Position numbers and translations under genes: made by a program. Below are positions 10,071 to 20,269 of a stretch of DNA of 64,000 nt, piece by piece. Where the stretch lies: assembly GCA_964036315.1 (NCBI GenBank), contig OZ038488.1, positions 68,491,842 to 68,555,841 of the forward strand. Direction: 5' to 3'. The DNA is from Acanthosepion esculentum. Taxonomy: Eukaryota > Mollusca > Cephalopoda > Sepiida > Sepiidae. Every line of letters begins with the position of its first letter. The first letter of the stretch is position 1. The notes under the pieces were generated by a model that saw nothing but the letters and a program-made list of their open reading frames with translations, was not told the DNA's origin and made no database searches.

Positions 10071-12055
10071 GCTGATATTGGAAGAGTTACGTCAATCATT
10101 TGGTTTGTTAATAAAAGCAGTAATAATAATATCCAGATATTATCCGAGGAAGTTTACGTTGTACAGATTCCCGCTATCTTAATTTTGTAATGAGAGAACA
10201 GTCATTAATCATTCTCGGATTCTATTTTTCAGAATTTGTGGTTGATATGTAAGTGTAATTCTCTGCCAGAGTCTCCGGGATGGGGGAAGTCTCTCTTTCA
10301 GAAGTTCTGGATCCATTTGCTTTACTGTTGAGTGAGAAATGCTTCAGTAAAATTTAACGACTTTTTAAAAAAGATTCTCATTACGAATTTCTCTTAAGCT
10401 CTTGGTTTTTCGAGTGATTTTGGATACTCCAAATTATCGCTTTTACTCTCCGAAATCATCAGTATAGAACAATTTATTAAATTCACTCATGGCGTGCATA
10501 TCAAGTCTACAAACAGGAAACATAACAACCCAATAAGAAATGCCAGCTGAGTTCCCCTTTTATTTTATTTTTATTTTATTTTGCAATCATATCTTTGGAA
10601 AAAAGAAAACAGAAAGCCAGATTTCCCTCTGAAGCAAAAGCCTTCTCACTGACATGTCACAGATGTTAACAGTGAAAGACAGTGATTCTTTTGCTGCTAA
10701 AAAAAAGATTTTGACGTAACTCACGATACTTAGAGAGAAGATGGGAAACCCTGAATGATTCGCTAATCCAAGATACATTAGAAATACCGGATTTGCCCAC
10801 GTCAAAGGCGCTCTGATGTCTAGGTCGTAACCCCAAGTTTAAAGTGCAAATTTTTTTAGAAAAAAAGACTGTACATGAATATAAGATTTCAGCTCTTTCT
10901 CCAACTTTACTTAGATGTTCTGTGGGTGGTTCAGCAGCATCTCGATCATCCCGACCCTTCATGAATTGGATTTTATTATTTTACCCTTACAATAGGGAGA
11001 CGCGTATGTTTACTCTCTCTTAGACGTATAAGTTACTTAGTGGTATGTCTATCCCCGGTAGAGCTGCATCAAACACAATGATACTCCAGTTCTATAATTC
11101 ATTGTTCTCCACAGCAATGTTTTTCCATTCACTGAAATATTGGCTGAAAGTCCATTGTATGTCTAGAGGGGAAAAAATTAGGTCTAACTTTTTTAAAAAT
11201 TTTACCCATAGGGTGGAATATATGAAAATTATAAATAAAATAAAGCCTTACATAAATGTAAAACAATAAAAAAAGCTTTACTTACATGTTTACGTATTAT
11301 ATTTTATTTATATAAATTCTTTAAAAAATATTTTCAAAGTACAATATTCACCGAGAGGCAGTAGTGCTATCCATATTTAAATTCCTTGATACTACTAGTC
11401 TTCTGGCTCCCCTGTCATACTTACCCTTCCCTGCCACATGAACATTCTGTACATATACATATTTTTTTTATGATACTTTGTTTATTTACTACCGTGAACG
11501 GTGTATAATTTATTTAAGAGATCACATTAATCAAGAGATCACATACAGGAATTCAGTTTACCGTCTGGCATAGATAACACCTCTGCGGTTAGCATAGGCC
11601 TACGAAAACCCTAACCTTCGACCCCAAGGACGCACGACAAATTTTCGAGACATTTCAGAAAAAACAAATTGCGTCCTTGACGCGAGCAAATACGGTATAT
11701 GAAAGGGCTCTGCTGAAGACCTCCATAATTTCCTAGGTAAAAAATAAGACAGTCTATTCATAGGCTCTTCCCTTAATGGTAATATGCATCTCATTAAAAC
11801 ATGTTACATGGCACTTAGCGGTAATATTGATACTGATTAGTGACCTATCTTGCTCGAGGAACCTGTAAGATACCACCAGTTTTCTATAGCAAACTAACTG
11901 CTTTTAGAATATGTCATTCATAGTAATCTTGGTCACGACTAGAAATTTCTACACACTATTGTCTCGTGGTTCTTGGACGGATGGAATTGGTTAAATGCCT
12001 CCTTTTGCATCGAGCCCTTGTACAAATCATGGAAGCTTCTAGTTTGTTTAAACTA
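10071..12055. other. No gene seen
   Basis: About 2 kb, AT-rich. The 98-codon minus-strand frame at 10666-10962 and others have no recognised motif. Nothing repeat-like stands out apart from T-runs. Confidence 0.5.
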
Positions 12056-12135
12056 TTAGGTTGGTGCAAAAATAATGTCGTTTTTTGACGTTCAACTTCA
12101 TGTGAGAAAACGACATTATTTTTGCACCAACCTAA
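12056..12135. mobile_element. 80-bp MADE1-like mariner MITE
   Basis: Starts TTAGGTTGGTGCAAAAATAA and ends with its reverse complement; the arms match perfectly for about 29 bases. It is flanked on both sides by TA (12054-12055 and 12136-12137), the target duplication of mariner elements. The terminal motif TTAGGTTGGTGCAAAA is that of the cecropia-type mariners known from Hsmar1 and its 80-bp derivative MADE1; here the total is also exactly 80 bases. No coding capacity; it would depend on a mariner transposase elsewhere. Confidence 0.93.
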
Positions 12136-12240
12136 TATTTCACACGGACGAGAAAATGTCTTCACCAACAATATTAAAGATTTTTAACTAGATATAAAAA
12201 CTTTTTTTTTTAACTCAAAAGGATTTAAACTATTTACGCT

Positions 12241-12650
12241 TCGATGTTCGATTCTCAACCACCAATTAACGATATCATGAAAAATAGTCAGGTCATGTTT
12301 GAACGTTCGAACCCTAACCATCAATTATCTATATCAGTAAAAAAAAAAGTCTTGTCGTACTTGGAGATTCGATCTCAAACCACTAATCTTGTATATAAGA
12401 AAAACAGTCTGTTCGTGCCTGGGGGTTTTATCCAGTCGTGCTTGGCGGTGCAATCTCCAACTACCAATTAATTATTTATATTTTGAAACAAGTCTGGTTG
12501 TGTTTGGGGGTTCAATCCCGAACCACCAATTATCTATATCAGGAAACAATTCTTGTCGTGCTTGGAGGTGCAGTCTCCAACCACCAATTAATTGTTTATA
12601 TCAATAAACAAATCTTTTTTGTATTTGGAGATTCTATCTCCAACTACCAC
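12241..12650. repeat. 60-66-bp minisatellite, about 6.5 units
   Basis: Each unit contains a partly self-complementary word like TTGGAGGTTCAATCTCCAA, then CCACCAATTAAT, ATATCA and AAACAAGTC. Units differ by 10-25 percent by eye. The core GGTTCAATCCC (about 12509-12519) resembles a tRNA B box, but no A box was found. Confidence 0.88.
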
Positions 12651-13199
12651 TACAGAGTCTTATCACTATCATGCCACGATCGTAAACAGCGAAGAAACTG
12701 GATGAACAAATATACATCTGTGCTCCTAAAACTACCTCCATTTGCCCAGACAGTATTAGCAAATTGGCTAATATATCTATTATCAGCATTGACAGATGGA
12801 GACCATTCAAATGTTTTAATCACCGAGTCAAGATTACTGTATCACTTGTATTGTAGCAATTTAGCTTGTTATCACATTGGTTTACGCTTCAAATGTATTT
12901 AATAGTGTGAGATGATACGGCTTCAAACAATCGTCTGGAACGCACGATACGTTTATTTATAATGAGCGTAATATGTGGTATAAAAATGTCTGGAATTGAC
13001 GTAAGTCAGGGATTATGTGGTTAGGTCAGTGACGAGTAAAGAAGACGAGGAAAAAAAAGCAAAATGGGCAAGAGAAAGAAAAAGAAGATTAAAAAGAGAA
13101 TAAGTGAATATTTTGGAATAGATAGAGAAAAAGAGAGACGGGAAGAATTGAATAATTGAGAAAAGAATAAAGGGTAAAAAATAAAAAATAGTAGAAAGG
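12651..13199. other. No gene seen
   Basis: Unassigned DNA, A-rich from 13040 onwards. Open frames on the minus strand are produced by the adjacent triplet repeats. Confidence 0.5.
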
Positions 13200-13204
13200 A
13201 AGAA

Positions 13205-13235
<31 letters not shown>

Positions 13236-13244
13236 AACAACAAC

Positions 13245-13282
<38 letters not shown>
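13200..13282. repeat. (CAA)n-(TAA)n microsatellite
   Basis: About 45 bases of CAA/CAG followed by about 38 bases of TAA, ending where the next RLE-LINE fragment begins. Confidence 0.95.
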
Positions 13283-13284
<2 letters not shown>

Positions 13285-13600
13285 TGAGACTTTGCAATAC
13301 AGACAGACAGAACAATCAAAGCTAGTGGCCCAGATATCCTGAACAAAGACCATAAGAACAGAATGTGCTTTCTTATTGACACGGCAGTTCCGGCGGATTG
13401 TAATGTATCTTTGAAGATCTTCCAAAATCTATCAAAATACAAGGATCATGAAGTGGAAATCTCAAAAAGACACGAGTTAGAGTCCTCGGATTGATTGGAA
13501 AATGTTCCTATAGAATAGTTGAGGAAGTACAAAAAATGTACACACAAGTACAGGTCACACTTTACGAAGAGCTTTATCTATATAAAATCTATGTGACCTA
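13283..13600 (+). pseudogene. RLE-LINE fragment with intact PD..D endonuclease motif
   Basis: Reads TIKASGPDILNKDHKN then CFLIDTAVPADCNVSLK and NLSKYKDHEVEISK, the C-terminal restriction-like endonuclease region seen in R2-type LINEs. Both the PD and the following LID acidic residues are kept, unlike the longer copy at 7.9 kb. Later parts correspond to the element's C-terminus (LYIKSM) and 3' UTR. The fragment starts right after an AAT array, as other copies do. Confidence 0.8.
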
Positions 13601-13619
13601 AGGTTCTGTTTATTCTTTA

Positions 13620-13748
13620 TCAAAATTAAAAAAAGGTGTGTGAAAGAAAAGAAAATAATGTGTAAAGAGAGAATGCAAGAGAAAGAGAAAAGTAAAGAAG
13701 AAAAAGAGAAGAAAAGCAAAAGGAAGAAACAGTTTGGGAGAGAAGGAA
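13620..13748. repeat. Homopurine tract
   Basis: GAAAAG-rich low-complexity DNA on the plus strand. Confidence 0.8.
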
Positions 13749-13754
13749 AATGCA

Positions 13755-13845
13755 AGAAAAAGCGTTCGACTGGAATTCGAACTCGTCTCTCCGATTTCTC
13801 AATCTGAACCGCTATCCATCTCACCACCGTGTCCCCGTGGGATAA
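13755..13845 (-). mobile_element. tRNA-derived unit (SINE head)
   Basis: On the minus strand: CACGGTGGTGAGATGGATAG (A-box-like) and, about 45 bases on, GAGTTCGAATTCC (B box). Acceptor pairing is not complete, so I call it a tRNA-derived SINE head rather than a tRNA gene. Confidence 0.6.
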
Positions 13846-13848
13846 GTA

Positions 13849-14429
13849 GGAAAGTAGGAAACGTCTGCTTAAAAGTGTAAAATAACCAAACGAATGCTAA
13901 AAATGTAGAACAGAAAAGCGAAGGAAGGAAATGAGTCCAGGAAAGTGGTTGAAAATAGGGGAAGAGGTTGAAGAAGAAAGGAGAGAAGAAAAAAATAGGA
14001 AACGCAGGAAAAAGACAGGGAGACCGAAAAGGATGCTGAGAACATTTTGCCCGACCATAAAAAAGATTCAAAGAAAGGAAATAAAATAAATGATGTTTGG
14101 CCACTTGAAAAACTTTGAAAAAATCCACCCTTTGTTAAAATAATGTTGTTTATGAATTCTCAGGTCCCCTGGGAGATTTTATCGTCGGCACTATCAATCA
14201 ACAAAGAACATTAAATTATTACATTGTCTGCACATGCAACGCACTCTCCCATAGGTTGACATGTAATTTATCAAAATTTAGTGCAATGATTAATAACAAC
14301 AGCAATAACAACGACAATAAACTAGATAAAAAAACAGACATAATAACCGTTCTCTTCCCCACATATACACATAAACAGTATCTTATTCTGCAACCTTCTT
14401 CCTCGAGTGGTTCTTGTTAAGGTTGAACA
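13849..14429. other. No gene seen
   Basis: A-rich to 14110, then mixed AT-rich DNA. No coding or repeat signal recognised. Confidence 0.5.
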
Positions 14430-14886
14430 ACCATTGTAAAAAAAAAGATACACCAATGACGTTAGACTCAGAAGAAAAACTGAAAGATCTCTCCTCATGT
14501 ATAACAGCGAATGGTGGACAATCTCCTCAAAGATGAAGAGATTTGAAACAACAGAAATATGATTCTATAGAAAGATGCTGAGGATACCATGGACCGAACA
14601 TATACGACGAGGTTTTAGAGAAAATGGAAACAAAAAGGTAACATCAGGAAGATGCAGTTAAAATTTCTGGGTCACGTAATAAAGAAGGTGGATTTAGAAA
14701 ACCTGATACTCAGATGACAGACAAAGGGAAAGAGTGACAGAGGAAAGCAGTGTGTAATGGTAGAACAGGGTGTGGGAGATATAACAAAAAGACAAAACTT
14801 ATTAAGAGCTACAACGGACAGGAAGATGTGGAGGGTCATGATCACTAACGCCCTGAAGGGACACGGCACATAAAAAAAAGAAGAAA
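14430..14886 (+). pseudogene. LINE-A RT C-terminal copy with 3' end
   Basis: Contains ..GAATGGTGGACAATCTCCTC, the ECWTISSKM block with E-C changed, the RKMLRIPWTEHI block, and a 3' end at about 14840-14886 reading GTGGAGGGTCATGATCAC then GGGACACGGCACATAAAAA. Several deletions and stops. Ends in A/G-rich DNA like its relatives. Confidence 0.85.
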
Positions 14887-15019
14887 CAGAAAGCAAGTCA
14901 AAATCATGTAGCTTCAAAAATTGATCCGTGGCACGTGGGGTAACTGATGACGCCAGTTGTGACACAGAAATCCGAAGACGAATAAGAAATGTAATATTGT
15001 TGCCATATCTAGGTCCTAG

Positions 15020-15640
15020 CTACCCAATCCTCTTTTCCACCGTACAACTTTCCCGTAGAAAACAAACGCCGTAAGCGTCTTGGTACTATACAGCTATTTC
15101 CATAGAAAATTCTCCTACGAGCTACATTCCTTTATTCCACCACTTCAGATCTGTACAGCTAAGCCCTTGCTACGTCCACAGAGTTGATTCGTCTCTTCGT
15201 ATTCTTTTGGCATGAAAATGTTCTATTCAGACAGCTTATTTCCAAGACACATAGCTTTTTTGGAACAAAATCCTGAGTGTTTTTTTTATAATTCCAAGTG
15301 CCATTCCCTTGGTTAATTCGCCTTCATAACTTTCCAAGCACACATGACCAGGTGGATAAAAGCGTTGATTGAGTGTTCCAAACAAGTGACTTAACCCAAA
15401 GAGTTTTGAGTTCAATCACTGACCTCAGAGAACAAAAACTTGGAGAGTTATCAAGGCGAATGAACTAAAACTGATATATCCAAAGGCATGGTACGTGGAA
15501 TTAGAACAATCTATCCCCCGTGAACTAAATAAAGGGTTCAGAACAGATCCCAGGTAGAAGTTTACCAGGTTGCTACAATCTTATCCACTTCAGGTGTAGG
15601 TTCAACCGTTATCTATTCTATCTGACCCCATGCTTTTCAC
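15020..15640 (+). pseudogene. LINE-D C-terminal region, interrupted by SINE2
   Basis: 15020-15260 reads with frame changes as YRYFHRKFSYELHSFI-like blocks, then AKTRYVHRVDSS and a stretch ending at 'FLEQ'. After the SINE2 copy, 15560-15630 resumes with CTACAATCTTATCCACTTCA and CCGTTATCTATTC, the piece that lies next in other LINE-D copies (for example 20430-20510). Confidence 0.65.
15350..15545 (+). mobile_element. SINE2 copy nested in LINE-D
   Basis: Head reads CAGGTGGATAAAAGCGTTGA, the A-box region of SINE2, followed by GAGTTCAATCACTGACC at the B-box position. The body shares CATGGTACGTGGAATTAGAA and AAATAAAGGGTTCAG with the other SINE2 copies. The 3' third is missing. Confidence 0.75.
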
Positions 15641-15664
15641 TTCTCACCTCCTCCTCTAACGCCC

Positions 15665-15850
15665 CCTTCATGACAATAAATTACATCCGTCAGCAAAGCT
15701 TCTGATCGGGAGCTTTTGACGATCGTAAAACCACCTCTTAATTGCTGTTGTTCCCAGACCCATCCTAATCCAGATTAGGGTCCCAATTATGGGCAAATAG
15801 TTAAACCCCGAACTAGGGTCAAAGCACTATGAAAGAGTAAAGATACATGT
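15665..15850 (+). mobile_element. SINE3 copy 1 of a tandem pair
   Basis: Shares ATGACAATAAATTACATCCG, CTTAATTGCTGTTGTTCCCA and AACTAGGGTCAAAGCACTA with the copy that follows and with those at 24.1 and 62.9 kb. The best preserved relative (24.1 kb) has a B-box-like GCAGGTTCAAACCTG, which suggests a tRNA-derived head; here that box is altered. Confidence 0.7.
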
Positions 15851-15894
15851 AAATATTCAAAACATTCGACATCTTCATCGAGCAGAACTTTTAC

Positions 15895-16135
15895 TATCAC
15901 GTCCGACCGTCCTGGTTATGACGATAAACCACATCCGACTGTAAGGCTTCTGACCGGAAGGTTTTGTGGAGCGTGGGGTCGAGATTCTTATGGGTCATTT
16001 AATAAGAATTAAATCTTAATTGCTGTTGTTCCCAGGTCCACTCTGACCCGGGGTGGTAGAACCTGTTATGGTCGCAACTATAAGCAAAAGTTAACCCCTA
16101 AACAGGGGTCAAAAAATTGAGAAAATATAAAAAAA
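15895..16135 (+). mobile_element. SINE3 copy 2 of a tandem pair
   Basis: Same order of blocks as copy 1 (GACGATAAACCACATCCGAC, CTTAATTGCTGTTGTTCCCA, AACAGGGGTCAAAAAATTGA) with a 30-50-base insertion near 15980-16010. Begins about 45 bases after copy 1 ends. Confidence 0.7.
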
Positions 16136-16139
16136 TACC

Positions 16140-16350
16140 AGCAATACATAATGAAGAATGAGAATTTAGCACTCACCGTGCAAGAGAATCGGGCGAAAAC
16201 AGTGAGTAGCTTACTTAACAAGTCTGAGTAAATGGACAAAAGAACAAAACCCCCACAGACAAATAGAAGAGCAAGAATTAGAGTAGCAACAAACAAGAAG
16301 ATGTGGAGTGCCACGATCACCCTCTTCCAGGAAGGACACTATATATGAAA
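16140..16350 (+). pseudogene. LINE-A 3' terminal fragment
   Basis: Matches the end of LINE-A: ..AAGAAGATGTGGAGTGCCAC then GATCACC and AAGGACACTATATATGA. Highly diverged. Confidence 0.6.
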
Positions 16351-16811
16351 TAATATTCATGGTTTTCTTTTTCTAAAAACAAATTAATGGCGGGTAAATG
16401 AAGTGAAAATAATTAAAAGGAAGAAGAAGAAAATGAAAGAAAATAAATGTGTAAGAATGAAGTGTAATGGAGCGTTAAAATAGAAGAATGCATAATGCAA
16501 ACAAAGAGCTGAAAAAGAAACGGAAAGGGCGGTAATGAAACGCTAATTCGAAAAACCAAACAACAAGATTAATAGAAAAATGTAAATGAATGGGAAAATA
16601 AAGAAAAGAAATACAACGAAACAAAATTAAAATATATGCCGGAGGGAAAGCCAAAATCTCTCTGATCGAAATCTTTTCCAGCCAAAGGTTCACATAGACA
16701 ACTGACCTCTTTCTTTTGTACAAAATGCTGGACCACCCAGGCAATATCAAAACAGTTTTCCTGTTATTTTCTTACCGTGTCTCTGAACGTTTAACCTTAA
16801 CTATTTTATCT
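16351..16811. other. A-rich spacer, no gene seen
   Basis: Low-complexity A/G-rich DNA followed by unassigned sequence. Confidence 0.5.
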
Positions 16812-16972
16812 TCTTTTTTTTCTTGGCAGTAACGTTCACACTGTACAAGACCCGGGGCCACTCGAAATAGAAGGTTACTTTAAGAGGCAGTTTAAGCGTA
16901 TAGGAAGATAAGAGTTAACCCTAGATTTGAACAGGTTAGGATTCTAGTGATCGGGGAAACATCCTCTTGGGA
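16812..16972 (-). pseudogene. LINE-D 3' end fragment
   Basis: Minus-strand copy of the 3' end: GTTCACACTGTACAAGACCC here is the complement of the terminal GGGTCTTGTACAGTGTGAAC. Directly abuts a LINE-A copy. Confidence 0.75.
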
Positions 16973-17025
16973 AGGTATACTGGAATAGCAAAATATGCCT
17001 TCCAAAAACTAAACAAAGTATTAAG

Positions 17026-17420
17026 AAACACTATATACATCGTTCGGATAATCGTCTTTATCTTTGTTCCCATAATTATCACAACGTTTCGGCCGTTGTA
17101 CGCTCCGGCCTTCTTCAGGTGGTTGGAATGTCGAACTGAACCCTTTATTTCGCTAACTGGGGTAAACTGTTCTAGTTTCATGTGCTATGTCTAATGGATG
17201 TCAGTTATCAATTATCTCCTGTTAATTCCCTTCTCCAAGTTCTCCACCGCCTTGAACTCACACTCTTTGGGTCCTGTCACTGGATCTAACTAACGTCTTT
17301 ATATCCACTGTGCCATGTGTACCATGGCACAGTGGATATAACATTGTGATAAATATGACAAGACAGATGAGGACGATAGTCCGAACAATGTAAATAGTGT
17401 ACATAATACCTCATCTCAGA
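17026..17420. mobile_element. Head-to-head SINE2 pair inside LINE-A
   Basis: 17026-17322 is a nearly full SINE2 on the minus strand. At 17304-17341 the heads meet in a near-perfect palindrome centred on TGTAC (TATATCCACTGTGCCATG / CATGGCACAGTGGATATA). The right-hand copy (plus strand) jumps from the head straight to the 3' region (TGTGATAAATATGAC...GTAAATAGTG) and ends TACATAATACCTCATCTCAG. The LINE-A copy continues on either side. Confidence 0.8.
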
Positions 17421-17548
17421 AACATAGATAGGTATTAAGTGACATTAAAATCTTGCTGAACTGCGATGTAAAACAATTCCTCCTATATGGCACTGAATAC
17501 TGGATAATTTCTTCAGAGGTGAAGACAAAACTCGAGGCAACAGAGATT

Positions 17549-17745
17549 CCTTGTTTTATTTTTACAATAATATTCACCCTGTACAAGGCCTAAGAGCCAC
17601 TTGAGGTAGATGTTATAGAGTAAGTGGTAAGGTGAACAGTCTATGAAGGGGGAAGATAACGATTAACCCTAGAATTGAACAGGTTAAAATTGTAGCGATC
17701 GAGGAATCCTCCTCTTGAGAGTTGGTTCCACTAATTGGAGCTTCG
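17549..17745 (-). pseudogene. LINE-D 3' end inserted in LINE-A
   Basis: Minus-strand LINE-D tail: begins with T-rich DNA, then CACCCTGTACAAGGCC and CCACTTGAGGTAGATG, then CGATCGAGGAATCCTCCTCT, matching the complement of 20430-20590. Breaks the LINE-A reading after the ATEI block. Confidence 0.8.
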
Positions 17746-18089
17746 TGGGAAGTGGCTGTTCGAGTGGAACTACAGAAGAATGTGAGAGAAGTACGTATAG
17801 AGAATGTAAGCAATAAGGACACTTTAGTTAAATGGAAACCAAAAGGAAAGTCATGCATAAAATAACGAGACAATGAATATTTCTAGGACATACAATGAAG
17901 AAAGACGGGTTAGAAAATAAAACACTCACAGGACATTAAAGGCAAGAGCAACACAGAAAAGCAGCGACTAACCTATCTAAGCTTGTACAAACATGGCCGA
18001 ACGGAGCGTGTGATGGAAAGTAAAAAAGCAAACATTGCTAAGAGCTACAAATGATATACAGTTGTGGAGAGTCATGATCGTCTACATAC

Positions 18090-18404
18090 ATAATTTGCTT
18101 TTAGTGTAACGGATATTAGCGCGGAAAATGGAATTGTTAAGACGAATTCAAATTTTGCCCTAGTCTGTATTTATTAAATTGGCTCTCACGCTGGCTTTGG
18201 CATCCATCAACCCAGTCTCTTTAGTGCAACAACGAAGAAGCTACTTTAGGGTAGAAATCCTCGACAGAGTGCACACGTCTTTATTAAACGTCCGAAGGCA
18301 GGTACACGGAGAGTGGTAAGGAAAAGATACTACACTTTGATCTCGTATTTACTCGTATCACTTCGATGACGTGATCTGACACAATTGATTTAATAAGTGC
18401 TGCT
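18090..18404. other. No gene seen
   Basis: Unassigned. A word GATACTACACTTTGATCTC near 18329 recurs with changes near 18864 and 19077, hinting at a dispersed or local repeat that I cannot define. Confidence 0.4.
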
Positions 18405-18690
18405 CACATAGTGATTTTCCAAGCGTAGCTTAGATGTGGCACAAGGCCGAAAGCATGGGGCACCCAGTGAGGATCGAACTCACTATTCAGTCGTAACCGT
18501 TTTAGCGAGACAAACTTGCTAACCATTACACCACGCCGAGGTGCCCTGGTGATTTTCCAAGCTTATCTTAGATTTGGCACAAAGCCGAAAGTAAGGGGCA
18601 CCCAGTGAGGATCGAACTCACTACTCAGTCGTAATTATTCTAACGAGACAAGCTTGCTAACCATTACACCGCTCGAGGTACCAAGTGCTG
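18405..18690 (-). mobile_element. Tandem pair of tRNA-like SINE units
   Basis: Two copies of about 140 bases. On the minus strand each reads GGTGTAATGGTTAGCAAG (A box) and GAGTTCGATCCTCACTGGG (B box), with a T-arm GTGAG-TTCGATC-CTCAC that pairs perfectly and six of seven acceptor pairs in the left copy. Each tRNA-like part is followed by a tail with CTTTCGGCCTTGTGCCA and AGCTTGGAAAATCA. The anticodon arm does not fold well, so these are tRNA-derived rather than tRNA genes. Confidence 0.8.
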
Positions 18691-19299
18691 CTCATATAAG
18701 CGAAAAAAAAAGCAAAAGTTTCACTGTCCTCGCGACCACTGACAATCTGATGCCGGTAGACACCAACACACATTTTTTTTGTACAATGAACAAGGTGCTG
18801 TTGAAGGGTTTGGACCATCGGGACTAAGCCTTCATCATTACTTTAAAAGGAAGAGACATTAGATACTACACTTTGACCTCAGCCCGAATGCAGTGCATTA
18901 TTAATCAGCCTCCCCACGATGGCAAGATATGACGCATCCGGTTTAACGTTGGGTCGCCATTATATATACATATAGAAAAGACAAAAACTATTTTATCCAA
19001 TAACCGCAACCACTGTCACACTAACTCTCCCTCTCCTGGAAATAGGCCAATTTCATAACTATTTAGAGAGAACAGATATTACCTTTTGATCTCAGCTCGA
19101 TGCCGGTTGCATTATCTTCATACAAATGCTCTTGGAAAGGCATGGATACATCTTTCCGCACCATTAGCTATAGATTAAACAGTAGGGTATACCGGCCTCT
19201 CTGGTCTTGAGCAGAAACTTGTCTTGGAGAAAAGCGTAGAGAATACAATGGGAAACCATTCTACTATCTTTCCTAAGAAGTCATCACAATTTACAGATA
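18691..19299. other. No gene seen
   Basis: AT-rich, unassigned apart from the shared ACTTTGA(C/T)CTCAGC words at 18865 and 19083. Confidence 0.45.
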
Positions 19300-19375
19300 A
19301 TAAAGGAAAGAAATGTGGAGAGTCATGATCACATTCATCTTGAAGACATGTGGTATTTAAAAAATAGAAAAAATC
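19300..19375 (+). pseudogene. LINE-A extreme 3' end
   Basis: AAAGAAATGTGGAGAGTCAT, GATCAC and a diverged end leading to A-rich DNA; consistent with the LINE-A terminus. Confidence 0.6.
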
Positions 19376-19559
19376 TTCCATCTTTTGTTTTTTTGTTTTG
19401 TTTTTTTTTCTCGGTGCTCAAATTGTAAATACGTAGTAAGTTCCGGGAGAGAATTTATTTTCCAGTTTTATTATTTATTTTTTGCCGTTAATGGACGGTC
19501 CTAATAAACTGAGATAAAAAAAATGGAAAATTGTCAAAATGAATTATAATATTTGATAA

Positions 19560-19705
19560 TACTATAATTAAATGGATGCGAATGGATGTCAGGACAAAAA
19601 AGGTATGGTAAAATATACTTAGAGAAAAAGAAAAGATAGGATATTATGGAGAGTCATGACCACCCACGTCCTGGAAGGATACGACCCATAAAAGAAGGAG
19701 TTCCA
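19560..19705 (+). pseudogene. LINE-A extreme 3' end, second piece
   Basis: TTATGGAGAGTCATGACCAC then CACGTCCTGGAAGGATACGA and CCCATAAAAGAAGG, the LINE-A terminus followed by AAG-rich bases. Confidence 0.75.
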
Positions 19706-20269
19706 TTGCAATACATCTGAAAATACCTGCTATAAATCAAAACCATGACATACGAATGTGGTGTAAATCCTTGAATGTTACGTGAAACTGCGTACCTACA
19801 ATTTGAGACAAATTACCTCTTTCTACTTAAAGTTTGTCGGAGTAGCTTATTAACTTTATGTAGGTTTGCCTTTTTTTTAAGCCTCTTACGATAACTCGTT
19901 ACTCACATGGCGAATATAATCGACTTGAAATGAAAATGTTTGTACTGTTGTAGACAGTCTGGCGCGAGGTATAATTTTCTTTTAACAATTCGTTCGATAA
20001 TTGAAAAAGTACAACCATAATTTATCATTCCAATCCTAATGTACACTGCTTTTTCTCAAGAAAGAGTTCTTTTTTTATATACTCGTAACTTGCATTCACC
20101 ATAATACAACAAAATGAGAATTTAACTTTCATAACAACAGGCTTTAGCTCTTTCATAACATACATTAATATAGAGCATCCTCCTGCAATCTAAAAATTGA
20201 GCATTTCAATACAAAAAAAAAATCGTAAGCCGAAATGGCGTAAAGGAAAGAATAAACTTTCAAAACAGC
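19706..20269. other. No gene seen
   Basis: AT-rich, T-run bearing, unassigned. Confidence 0.5.

Larger units (their letters stand above)
16973..18080 (+). pseudogene. LINE-A copy split by two insertions
   Basis: 16975-17025 reads GIAKYAFQKLNKVLRN. The element resumes at about 17420 with ..LNCDVKQFLLYGTEYWIISS and KTKLEATEI to 17548, is broken again by a LINE-D piece, and continues from about 17746 to 18080 (ELQKNVREVRIENVSNKDT-like, FLGHTMKKDGLENKTLTGH, then GTGGAGAGTCATGATCG). All three parts are in the right order and orientation. It ends without the usual CGGCACATA. Confidence 0.8.

Noticed and set aside
10666..10962. Pogo/Tigger-like HTH in a 98-codon frame (VGKSGISNVSW)
   Set aside because: Resemblance limited to a few residues; no DDE region or terminal repeats.
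18450..18545. Functional tRNA gene on the minus strand
   Set aside because: T-arm is good but the anticodon arm does not fold and a SINE tail follows; two tandem copies favour a SINE.
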